NCBI GenBank assembly: GCA_013399855.1 | Contig: VXAY01004091.1 | Span: 6,447-70,446 of the forward strand | Source: Oxyruncus cristatus | Lineage: Eukaryota; Chordata; Aves; Passeriformes; Cotingidae | Direction of reading: 5' to 3' | DNA: 64,000 nt | In this document: positions 26,301 through 36,801 of the stretch, one piece after another | Numbering within the stretch: the stretch's first letter is position 1 | Layout: every line of letters begins with the position of its first letter | The notes under the pieces: model-generated | Databases searched by the model: none | Told to the model about the DNA's origin: nothing | Seen by the model: only the letters and a program-made list of their open reading frames with translations | Program-made: the position numbers and the translations under genes

Positions 26301-29300
26301 AGTTCTACATAGGATAATGCCATGGATTGGTGTTTGTAATATGATATGTATAAGATACGGGAATTAGTTTTAAATTTCATAAAAATACCTGTCACTGGTT
26401 TATTACCTCCCTCTCTGTGACCAGAACTGGTGTGTCTCATTTGTTTTACTGCTGGAGCCCAGCAGGAAGTGCAGTCTAATGACTGAAGGAAGGTTGGGTG
26501 ACTCATGCGGGGGAGGCTGGAGAAGGGTCAAGTTTTTCAAGTACTTTGCAAGCCTTCTACCAGCTGAAAAAGCAAAGCATGGGGAAATGAAATGGCAGTT
26601 GCTCATTCACCTTTCATGCAGGCTTCAGCATGAATGCATAACACATCATTTTTACTGTTAACACCTTAATTAACATCGGTAATTTTTCACGTGTATGTGT
26701 TTATTTCTTCTTATTGTTATCTGACTTCAGTTCATGGCTGGGAGTGATTCTTGGAGTTTTGCAAAACACTGAGTATGTTTGATCTTTCCTATAAATTCAG
26801 TTTCTAAGCAACACATCTCTGTCCTGAACTATTTTCATATGTTGATAACCATAGGTTTATATATGATTCTAATTACTCTTCTAAACTGCCTTTGAAATAC
26901 TTAAAACAGGTTTAATATTTGCTTTTTCTGTCATGTTATGATTAGAATATTGTGTATTACAGGACAATCTTTTCTTCACTAGGCATTTGTGTGTAGCCTG
27001 ACTGAAGAATGTTCAATTTCTGTCCATAGGTTGTTGTTTATAATCCTTGTTTCACTAAAACCAGTAGAAAAGTCATTATTATGTTCATTGATGGCAGGAT
27101 TTCTATTAGTGAGTTCAAATTCTCATTCTGTTGCTTTCAGGATTCTTCTCCTTGGCACCCTGATCTCTGCCTTTCCATCACTCTGTCGTTTAAAAACAGT
27201 CAGTGCTTAACTAACTTATTTCCAAATAACACTTCCCAAACAAGTGACAGGCTGTGTTATTAACCCTATAGTTGCAAACGGTTTCCCATGGCAGGTAAGT
27301 GTGAAAGTAGAAAAGCTTTCACTGTCTGACATCATACCAGGTTCTTCCAAAAGCGAGGGCTGAGAAAATGGAATAATGCAGTTTATCTTATTAAAATTAC
27401 ATTCTGCCTCTTTTATGACACTCTCCACCTGCCACTGTTGTTGATTTTTATCTTGTCATTTAGTGTACTTGCTACTGAGACTACTTTTCTGTCCTTGTTA
27501 TCTTTATACTTTCCATTCTCTTACTGAGGGTTTCTGGAGCTCTGCTTTCATTTCTATTGCCTTTTCCACTATCAGCAGGTCAGGTATTCCTGCAGCTCTC
27601 CCTTTGGCTGAGAAGGGTGGAGATGATTTTCTGTAGTGCTGCAATATCCCACTGCTTCTCTCTTTCTTGTCTGTTCTCCCTCCGTTTGCACTCCACTTTT
27701 CTACTGTTTGTTCCTTTTTTGCCTCTACGATCTCCAGAGTAGTGCTACTATTCCTATTGGGTACTTCAGCAAGAATAGCAGAGTGAAACTCACTTGAAAT
27801 ACATTCTACAGTCTCTGTTGGACTTGATGGTGCTTTTTATAGGAACCAAGAACATAGCTGCAATTTCAGGTCTACGGCCCATCTTCTTATTTGCACAACC
27901 ATTGCAACGGTCTCATTCTTGATTTGATCACTTTTTGATTATTTTTATAAATGCTCCAGCTTTTGTATAATGTTTCTTTAGGAATATACCATAGTGGATA
28001 CCGCTGAAAGTATCACAAGTTCCCAAGCCCTAGGAACATTTACCCCTCATAGTGTGGGACAAAAGAGTGTTTGGAATTCCACAGAACATATGTTTTTTTT
28101 GTTAATGCAGGCATAGCTGACTCTGACATATTGTTGAGGGTGATTTTGTGTGTGCTGATTTGGCTTCATGAGAGGCCTGGAGCCTTTTCTGTTGCATTTC
28201 GGTTATTGGACAGTGCCTGAAGTGTTTAAAATTTGCTTGTGCAGTTCTCCTCTATGGGCATGGAAAGAGGCCCAATACAAATTAAAGGCTAAATTCTACC
28301 TTTTGCAAAATTCATCAGTTTGGATATGAAATCAAAGAGCGTCTCTGTATGCTGTGAGTCCCACACATTTTTTCATACAGTGTTTTTAAAACTGCACCTC
28401 AGTCAGTGGATCTGTGAGGGTGATGAACAGGGCTAGCAGATGTAACTGATTAATATGTGTTCACTGTGTCGGAATTGTTCTCTGCATGGGGGGAAGCCTT
28501 ATATTTTATATACCTGTAAGAATTGCACAAGACCTTTCATCCTCTGTGATGAAATTTTTTTTGCAACTATTCTATCTACAATACCATTAAAGGTAGCCAG
28601 GTTTGCAGAAAGCAACAGCTAAGAGCCATGAGACATGGTAGAAGGAGACGGGAAACTGTCCAAGAATAATGTCACAAACTTCCTCCTCTTGTGAAAAATG
28701 CCACAGGATCTTAACTGTCCACAAAAAGCAGTGCAACTTTTAAGATTCAAGTGGGTGGATTATTCCACACGTGCATTGTCAAAAACTGGCTGATGCTTTG
28801 TTTTTCAGGTGAGTAGTACTCGTGGAACTTCTGTGTTTCGGAATAGTATGACCCTTCCTTGTCACTCCTTCGTTTCAGAAGTAACTGGCAGCACAAGCTC
28901 TTTTACCATACACAGAGGGAGGCTGGCCCTGATAACCCAGCCATAGCTGGAGAAACTGTTCTGTGTGCAAGGGTTGTTAGTCCCACACATTCTGAGTCAT
29001 GGGTTTGAGGAAGCAGCTCAGAGTAGTGTTTAACCCTAAAGTCGTATTCTGGCCCTCCCTTGTCTCCTTACCTCTGCTCTCTGGGAGCTCTAGCACAATA
29101 TTTTGACTTGTGAGCCCAGAGGGTTGACTGTGTGGCAGACGCTTAAGGTAATTATGGGCTTACTTTTACATTTTGCTGTCAAATTACGTAATTTTCGATA
29201 GAGGGCATAATGTATGCTTTCTAAAACGTACTCATTGAGGCTTGGGATTCTGCTTCTTATTACATAACTTAAAAATCAAACCACGTGTTTTAACAGACCC

Positions 29301-30527
29301 CAGTACAATTGCCATAAAATGCATGTAGCATTCCACCCTTTCCTTCCATAACATTCTAGGATGTATAAATACAGGATGCTCTGTGGAAGAAAAGTTTGGA
29401 TTTGAAATCTTTTACTGTAATACATGGAATGTGTTTACCAAACTGTGGAAGCTATTAGGAGTACAGGAAATGCTGTGTATTTAAGCAGCCAATATGCTCT
29501 TAGTGAATTGAGACATGGAATAATCATTCTTCCATCAGCCAAGTGTAGTAAATGTGGTTTGCAATCCAAATGTTATTTGCATAGTTTATAGGCTTACCAC
29601 CTATTGTCTTAATGAAGTATATAGTTTTATCAGAACGATATGCCTACTTCTGAGGAGGGGGAAAGGGAAGAGCAGAGAACATCTTTTACAAACAAATGAA
29701 AAAGAAAATTTTATTAGTTTGCTATTGACTAAAAATAACTGTAATTTTCATTACAGTTGCATTTGGTGACACTGGAAGTGAAGAAATTGTACTTTGAGTG
29801 TAAAAATGGTTTCTAACATTTCTTCTGCTCCCATGGAAGTGTCTTTTTTTGGATGGAAGAGGTACATCTTTCAGCAAGCATCTTTTTCTATAAAAAGGTG
29901 TTGCAACTTTTGTGTGGCTCTGAGTTCGTTATAGTATCCTCTTTTTCCTTCTTTCTTATACATTGCTTAAAATGCTAGATAAAAGTCTTCTTTCTTGCTG
30001 CTTCTCAATGAGCAGTTTAACCAGACTGAAAGAAGAGTCATTGCGTGTTGATTAGATTGCACATTGGCTTAAGGGACACGGTTCCAATATCGATCTCCAT
30101 GGTTGTCTTTTGTATAATACATTTTCTCGTAAAGGTGTTGTGTGTTAAAATTCCAGTATAATTATGTTGTATGTTTCAATTAAAAGTATGCTTTGCAATT
30201 AGAATTTTTGTTTGCATTTCGTCTGTGAGAAACATGGACAGTCTTTTTTTCCCCTCAAGAAACTGTCCATCATCTCCAAAAAGTGTCTATATTTGTAAGG
30301 TAACCTACACTTGTGAAATGCTTCTAAAATAGCATGTCTAATGTTATATTACTGTGAAAGTAAAGACTGTAGCACTCCTGTTTTTGCAGAGCTTATAGGC
30401 ATAATCAGGTGTACCATATTTTAAGAAACACTAAGCCTGTCTGAGGAAAACACCTGCAGGATTTCATAGTTCGCCCTCTATTTCTGTTGTTTCATCTTTT
30501 GGTTGGGTTTTGTTTGGTGGTGTTTTT
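23359..30527 (+). other. ZNF521: Long ZNF521 intron, second part: no gene seen
   Basis: AT-rich intron DNA with no supportable gene or named repeat. The two longest frames, both on the - strand (25611-26027 with 138 codons, 26135-26506 with 123 codons), have no domain, signal or splice context and are rich in codons expected from AT-biased random sequence. I see no tRNA-like, rRNA-like or clear microsatellite sequence here. A 'aactgtccat' pair in inverse orientation near 30230-30275 forms only a short stem. Confidence 0.7.
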
Positions 30528-30559
30528 NNNNNNNNNNNNNNNNNNNNNNNNNNNNNNNN
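30528..30559. other. Assembly gap (32 N) in a T/G-rich stretch
   Basis: Thirty-two unknown bases sit between 'ggtggtgttttt' and a run of twelve T. The flanks suggest a hard-to-sequence homopolymer rather than a large missing region. The true gap size is unknown. Confidence 0.99.
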
Positions 30560-30880
30560 TTTTTTTTTTTTAAACACAGACCTGGCTTAGATTTGTGTAG
30601 TTCATTTGAAGTTCATGTAGTGAGTGTTTTAATCATTCGAAGACAGATAGCTATATAAAGTTACTTTAACTTAAAATTTGCAACTACAAAACGGATCACA
30701 TGAGTCCTCTTATGTTCTGTGGCAGGATCCTTCTGTACCCTGCACTGTTTTCTATGAGCTACAGCAGGAAGGAGGAAGGAATAAAATTTCTATTTCCAAT
30801 ATAAGGCATTCTTGGTGACTTGTTTCCTCCCTGGTATTTAAAATTAGACCCATTCTCTAAGCCTACTTTCTTAGCATTAC

Positions 30881-31024
30881 CAGAACTACCACTGTTTTCT
30901 CTAAGCTGAGGAAGCATAAAAAAATTATTCCCAGACTGAAACCCAGTAAACTTTGTATTAGAATTTGCCTTTACAGGTAAAGGTAAGTAATTTCACAGAA
31001 TAGTAAACTTCTTCACATTGCCTC
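30881..31024 (+). repeat. Unknown element, copy A of a local diverged pair
   Basis: About 144 bases here align by eye with 32004-32146 at roughly 75-80% identity. Shared landmarks in order are 'taccactgttttctcta', 'ctgagga', 'cagactgaaa', 'cagtaaactt', 'tttacagg' and 'ggtaagtaatttcac'. The last contains a near-perfect splice-donor consensus. There is no continuous reading frame across the block. It may be two insertions of one old repeat or an old local duplication. Confidence 0.75.
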
Positions 31025-32003
31025 ATTATTGAAGGCTGTGTCTTTCTAACTTCTTGTCTTCCCCTTCTAGTTTTCATTAATTTTTAAAATTTTTTTACCA
31101 TTCTTCCTTTCTGTATTATATTTGCTCAGAATACGGAAGACACTTGTACTGATAGAAAGGGAAATGATGTGTGTTTGGTCTAGTGGGATTTTTTAAAAAT
31201 AATTTATAGGTAGCACAAGCTCGATCATCAATGACTATTGTTTCTCATTTTCAGGACTTTTGTGTTATAATTATTTGGATTTTTTAGTAGATTCTTAAAT
31301 GAAAGAACAGACGTGGTTATTCAATACAGATTTGAGGAAGAAAGAGAGAAAATATTTCTACTTGATTGTCGACAAGAAAATTAATGCAAGCCATTGCTCC
31401 CTCATGAAGAAAATAGGTTTAAAGTCCACTCATTTCTTCCATTTTTAAGCCATGAGTAGATTTTAAGCTATTTAAAATTACTGATCCTGAAAAGCCAACC
31501 TACATGCAAGAGGTTCAGGGCTTCAGAGAGTGTATAGTTGAATCTGGAGGGGACCAGGTGAGGATAGATGAGTTAGACAAATTACTGTTACTTTTCTTAA
31601 GTAATTACTTACAGTCAAAATCCTCTGCTTTATGCAGATAATTAGTAACATCAGTGTTTCCATCCAGAGAAAGGCATACAGTGATACAGCTTCTTTTTTT
31701 TTTTTTAATAATTTTGAACTTCCATTTTGCAGTGGTTGCTGAAGAAATACTGAGAGTGTGTCTCAAATGCTGCCTGTCTGAGCTTTAGTTCCCAATGTGA
31801 CAGAACGTTTTTGCCTTAGGACTTTGATGTATTTATCCTCACAGTGTCTCAGAAAGGTTAGGAAGATCTAAGGATGCTTAAAAATTAAATAAAGATTGAA
31901 CTTAATTACTTAAGGTGAGATACACATGAGGTTGTGATCCTGAAACGCTTTGCCTAAGACACCTTCCTGGCACACTTAATTGTCTCTTGTCTTGTCCGGT
32001 GCC
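31025..32003 (+). other. ZNF521: Intron DNA between the two element copies
   Basis: About 980 bases of AT-rich sequence with a T-run near 31689-31705. No gene or named repeat is recognised. The flanking duplicated blocks do not clearly extend into it. Confidence 0.6.
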
Positions 32004-32146
32004 CAGAAGTACCACTGTTTTCTCTAATCTGAGGAATCATAAAGAAATTATTTCCAGACTGAAAAGCAGTAAACTTCAGACAGGAATTTAACTTTACAGG
32101 CACAGGTAAGTAATTTCACTGGGTATTAACATTCTCCACGTTGCTT
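32004..32146 (+). repeat. Unknown element, copy B of a local diverged pair
   Basis: This is the second copy of the block at 30881-31024, same orientation, about 1.12 kb downstream. It keeps the 'tttacagg... caggtaagtaatttcac' end, here with a complete CAG|GTAAGTAA donor-like sequence. It starts just after 'cttgtccggtgcccag', which resembles an acceptor. All frames contain stops, so a coding exon is unlikely; a non-coding exon or an old repeat are both possible. Confidence 0.75.
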
Positions 32147-33301
32147 TGTTCTTTTGACAATCTAATGCTTTACACCACTTCTTCCAGGCCATCAGTGAAG
32201 GAAACTTTTGCATATGAAGTGAAATGGTATACCAGGGAATTATTATTCAGGAATGCTCCACTTCCAACTTTGGAGCATTAAGATGCACAGATTATTTTAA
32301 AAGAAAAAGTAACACACAGAAAAGACATAGTGATAACTCTGCCTTGCCTATTCAGATTGTTTTTAAATAGCATCGTGCAGTTAAAGTGCAGGAAACTGCA
32401 GCTGGAGATCCTCTGTTAGAGCTGTGAGGAATGGAGGATGTGAAGTGGAGGCTCTTTGTTCAGTAGTGTTGCTTTTTTCACTGTTCTTTGCCCTTTTCCC
32501 CTTGGCTTAGGGGGGAAAGAAGAGTATACGGCACTCCAGGATGAAATTACTGGTACAACACAGACCTTCTAATTTAATTAGAATTATAAGCTAGGCTTTT
32601 CCTTATACTGTGCCAATTAATATTGTTACACAGAAGCAAGTCAATGGTGCATGCATATACTACCAATCATTCTCCCAACAGATTTCCATATAACTGTGAA
32701 ACTAAACTGGTTTCCATGTTGTCCTTTTCCTGTGATGGTTTACATCATTGTATTTAGGATACAAAAGGAATTCTTGTGACTCTGAATTTAAAGTTTGTGG
32801 AACTTGTCTGAGAAGTAAGATCTGGAGGTATAAAATTTGCACCAGCAGTGCTTTGCTACAAGTTGATTTGAACTACTGGGTCCTATCCATCAAAGCTTCC
32901 ATTTTAGAAAACATTTTATGTGAATCTGTCTTTATGAAAAATATAGCAAGCTCTTATACAAATGCCTGCTGTTTATACAATTGTATTCAGAAGTGTGTCT
33001 CTTACTTGAGCTCTCAGATACTTATCTCTGCAACTCCAAAGTAAAGGATGAGGCTTTAAAGATTAGAGGGCAACATCTGTTAACTCTGGCTGTTTGCATA
33101 TCTGTATACCATAAAAATTTATTCAAATGATTTGAAAGTAGGTATGCATAAAAGTATAACCAACATTTAGTTTACTGACTGCAATGTGCTACTCATTGAG
33201 ACAAGATTATGACTTACAAATGGATCTCCAGTCTAAATAATTTTGCAGATGTGTAAAATGCCTCCTCTGGAAGAAACGAGAGGATAGCAAATCATATTGA
33301 G

Positions 33302-33350
33302 TGATTGCTAAACACAATTGCTAAACATGATTGCTAAAATCTTTAATTGC
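33302..33350 (+). repeat. Short imperfect tandem of 'attgctaaa'
   Basis: Three 'ttgctaaa' units spaced about 14 bases, then a diverged 'attgctgaat'. It looks like a small degenerate minisatellite and is non-coding. Confidence 0.7.
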
Positions 33351-35194
33351 TGAATAAATGTCTTAATAGCTGAAAGGATGCAGAGGTGCTTGAGATCCAT
33401 GTCTCTTTACAGTGAAAGCTAGCAAAATGGTCCTCTGTTCTTCCACCCTCATTATTGCTCCAGTTCAATCTCTGAAACCTATAAGATTTAAATATTGACA
33501 TAAATAAATGTGACCAGACAAAACAGTAAACATGATTGTGTCTCTTTGGTTTTAAGTGATGCTGAAAGCAGAACTAGCATCCAAAATGAGGGAATAGAAC
33601 TCTGGTTTTCAATGTAGTCACTTCAACATACTCACACAAAAATTAACCTTTTCTCTAGAAGTAGCAGTTAGGTATTACTGTGGCAGCCTTCTTCAGCCTT
33701 TTTATTTGCTGTTACTTACTGGCGTTTGCTAGAGCAAGTGAAGAAGTAAATACCTGAGGAAAGGGCCCTGTGCTTAGTGTAATAATCAGATTAATTTGGG
33801 AACCTAAGCTATATCTGTTTAGAAATTAGTTCATAACATGGATGTTCAGTGAAGTACAGGAAGGCTGAGCACAGAAAAAAAATGGACATTCAGGCCTCTG
33901 TATTACTGAAGTTACCCAGAATTTTGCATTATGGTTTGGATATCGAAAGGGGAGAGGGTGATTAAGAAGAAAAGCTTATTGCATAGAATGGAGTAGAATG
34001 GATCTCAGTGCAAAGATTCTTGCTGTAGTGGGCATTAATTGTGTTATGTCTGTATTGTATGGTATAATGCAATAGTTTAGCAGATAGTTTAGCTGTCTAA
34101 AAAAGAGAGTTGTATTCACTTTCAGGTGAACAACCTCTTTCTCAGGATGCTGCTTCAGTTCCGTGGCTGGCAAGATCCCCAGTAACTTGGGTATTTTATG
34201 TTTGCTTTAATGCCCACTGTGGATGTGCTAAGTCTGTGTATTTGATTTGCAAAGGACAGAAGTGTACTGGTTTCTGCTCAACTTGGTGTTGATGTTGTCT
34301 CCATAGTGTGACGGTCCTTTCTTAGAGTCAACTCTTTGAAATACAAATTTCTGTAGGAAACAGAAGTTTCACATCTGTGTCCTCTGAACTTGCTAGATGC
34401 CTGAATCCAGGTGACATCAGCTTTCAATCACTGAAGGCAGAGGTGCAGTTTATTTCAAATGCATTGCTCATCCTGTAGACCTTGTGTGTTCACTGCTGGC
34501 CTGCTGCAAGTTGCAGGAGTGTAGAGGTACCTTTCTGAAAAAGGGAACTGATTTCTGTCTGGTAGCACTACTTCTGTGTGTCACACCCTCATTACAATGT
34601 GTTTCATTTTATATTCCATTTTTTCTTGTTAATTCGATCCTGTCAGTAGTTAAAACCAGGTAATTTGATCCAGAAATTATATGAATCATCTATAGAGAAT
34701 TGAAGCGAACAGAAATTTAACAAGAGAGAGAGACCTGTCTTGCACCTGTTTTTCTGCACCAGTATACAGTGACCCTAGAGAAGTTAAACAAGGAATTTTC
34801 TTTTGAAAGAGAAGGCAGAAATTCTGCATGATATTAAGGAAAAAAGAGCCTCAGGGAGGATCTTTCAATCACTGTGAGCTGACAAAAGGCTCCAGAGCAC
34901 CACAGTCCACTTTTAGTGTCATGTTGAAGAATGGAGACACAGTTCAAGGGTGTGCTATTAGTATCACCAACCCAAACTGCAAGTGTACGTGTGATGGAAA
35001 GGACCCTGCTGTAGACAGCAGTTCATCTGCTGAGTGGTAGTAACATGAGAATACTAACAGATCTTTCCTTGAGATCTTATTAAAGATACAGCTCAAAAAT
35101 TCTTCAGGAAATTCAAGTCATTGATTTATTTTCATTATTTTTAAGCTGGAGCACACTGACTATTGTTAAAATATAAAAGATGAAAACAAAAGAG

Positions 35195-35235
35195 AACAGC
35201 CAAGGGAACAAGGATGTTCAAGGGAACAGCCAAGG
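35195..35235 (+). repeat. Short direct repeat of 'gaacagccaagg'
   Basis: Two copies of 'gaacagccaagg', about 26 bases apart and each near a 'aagggaac' motif, suggest slippage. It is non-coding. Confidence 0.7.
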
Positions 35236-35636
35236 ATGGCACTGCTGCCATCTTTAGTATTATCCTGTGCCTCACTCAGGTGATGTTCACAGTTACCTGG
35301 ACTACTATCAGACTCATGCCTCAAGGACATCTACGGTGCTCGTGAGACATGGCTTTATAGAGCAGACTCACACAGCACTCTGCTTCAGAAATGATGTGAT
35401 TGCTGGCCAGAAGAAATGAAAAGGGAGCATTACATCAATTCCCACTGTAAATGTGATCTGGACCAACAAGCTGTAACCTGCACTGACAAGAAAATTAGCC
35501 TTGCAATTGTATTTTAAAGGGGAAAAATATTTTTGGGTAAGAGAGCATTTTTGGTTAACATGTAGGGGAGTTTCCCTTTGGAGGTGTGGGGGATGGCCAT
35601 GTTATAAGCCATAGGGTGAAGCTCTGGAATGGGAAA

Positions 35637-36801
35637 TGTCATGGGTTTACTCTAGGCTAATTTTTTTTTCAAACCTTTTGCACAATTGCTGTGAGATGAG
35701 AGAAGTTTTATACAGACAAAAGAGACTTGATGTGGGGGAATAATATTACATTTATTACTAGTAGGATAAAAACTAAAGAATAATATATATAACAACTCTA
35801 ACTAGGTAAAATTATGAAGAAAATTTTATGTATTTACAAAATTATCCCTTCCCCTTGTATCAGTCCAGGAGGAGAAAAGTCTCTACTTTCAAGGTTACAA
35901 TTCCTCTAAATCAAATTTACAGCACTTGAAAGTTTTCTTCTATTATCTCTAGGGTGACAGCTCTGATCCATCATAGGTGGTAATCTCTCTCTCTCTCTCT
36001 GCTGCACGTCGACCTCAGGACTGTCCCTGCTCCTCCCTGCCAGGCCAGGACCGGAGGCTGGGGGGTACTCGGGCCCTGTGAGGTCCTCCATGGACTGCAA
36101 GGGGACAACTTGCTGCACCAGGGTCTTCACCACTGTTACAGGGGATAACGGCATCGAGTCCATCCCCTGTTTCTGGTGGGGTCCCTTCTCACGGGAGACA
36201 GCCTTGGATGAGCTTCTCCAACATGAGTCTACCCTCGGACAACAGTTCTTCCACACTCTGCTGTCCTTTGGGGTCACAGATGAATTACATTACCATAAAT
36301 CCCTCACTGGGATCACAAGTCCTACCCGGGATACTTGCTCCAGCATAGGTTTCTCTCTCCAAGGGCCACAGGTCTCCAGCAAGACTCTGTTTCATCTTAG
36401 GCCTCCCACGGAGTTACAGCTTCCTCTGTGCACTCCTCTGCTCTGGCACCAGCTCTTCCATGAGCTGCAGGAGGCTCTCTTCACTCCAAATAATCTTCCA
36501 CAGGTGGCAGGGGTTTTAGTTTTTAAGCCTTTTCCCCTGCTGGAGGGGGAGAGGGGGCCTGCCCCGGGGCCTCTCCTCCCCGCTCCTGCTACACTGACCT
36601 CGGAGGCTACATCGCTATCTGTTGTTCTCCTCCCGTCTCCTCCAGGCTGGAATTTCTTCTGCCCAATTCATCTTCTCTTCCGCTTTCTTAAATATGTCAT
36701 TTGCAGAGGCATTACTGAAACTTCTGATTGGCTTTGCTCCAAAAATCTACCTGGAATTAACTATTTTTCAACCCCGGAGGGATGGAACTAGTAAACCCAC
36801 A
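35637..36801 (-). mobile_element. Solo LTR of an avian ERVL-like endogenous retrovirus
   Basis: The block is about 1165 bp, starting TGTCATGGGTTTACT and ending AGTAAACCCACA, so the TG...CA ends form a 12-base inverted match (TGTGGGTTTACT) with a three-base difference. Read on the - strand, the middle contains 'cctgcagctcatggaagag', repeated 'ctggagca'-type phrases, 'ccgtgggagg' and 'gtctcccgtgagaagggacc', a style I recognise from avian ERVL-type LTRs. A polyadenylation signal AATAAA is on the - strand at 35751-35756, about 115 bases from the end, which fixes the orientation. It is GC-richer than its surroundings. No gag, pol or env sequence or second LTR is nearby, so it is most likely a solo LTR left by recombination. 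I see no clean target-site duplication ('ggaaa' before, 'agagg' after), so the exact edges may be off by a few bases. The exact subfamily is not certain. Confidence 0.8.
35751..35756 (-). promoter_or_regulatory. LTR polyadenylation signal
   Basis: TTTATT on the + strand gives AATAAA on the - strand, followed by a TG/T-rich stretch ('ctcttttgtctg') that could serve as the downstream element. The position near the 3' end of the - strand LTR is as expected for the R region. Confidence 0.6.

Larger units (their letters stand above)
32147..35636 (+). other. ZNF521: Long ZNF521 intron, third part: no gene seen
   Basis: No supportable gene. Frames up to 98 codons (32748-33044) lack any domain. Short local repeats are present: an 'attgctaaa' cluster at 33302-33350 and a 'gggaacagccaagg' pair at 35195-35235. 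The sequence just before 35637 is the left flank of the LTR. Confidence 0.7.

Noticed and set aside
31800..31880. MIR/L2-like phrase 'tatttatcctcacagtgtctcag'
   Set aside because: The order of consensus words does not continue on either side.
36078..36791. Longest open frame in the window (237 codons, +)
   Set aside because: It lies inside the ERV LTR on the strand opposite to the LTR's own direction, in GC-rich sequence that rarely makes stops. No domain is visible.
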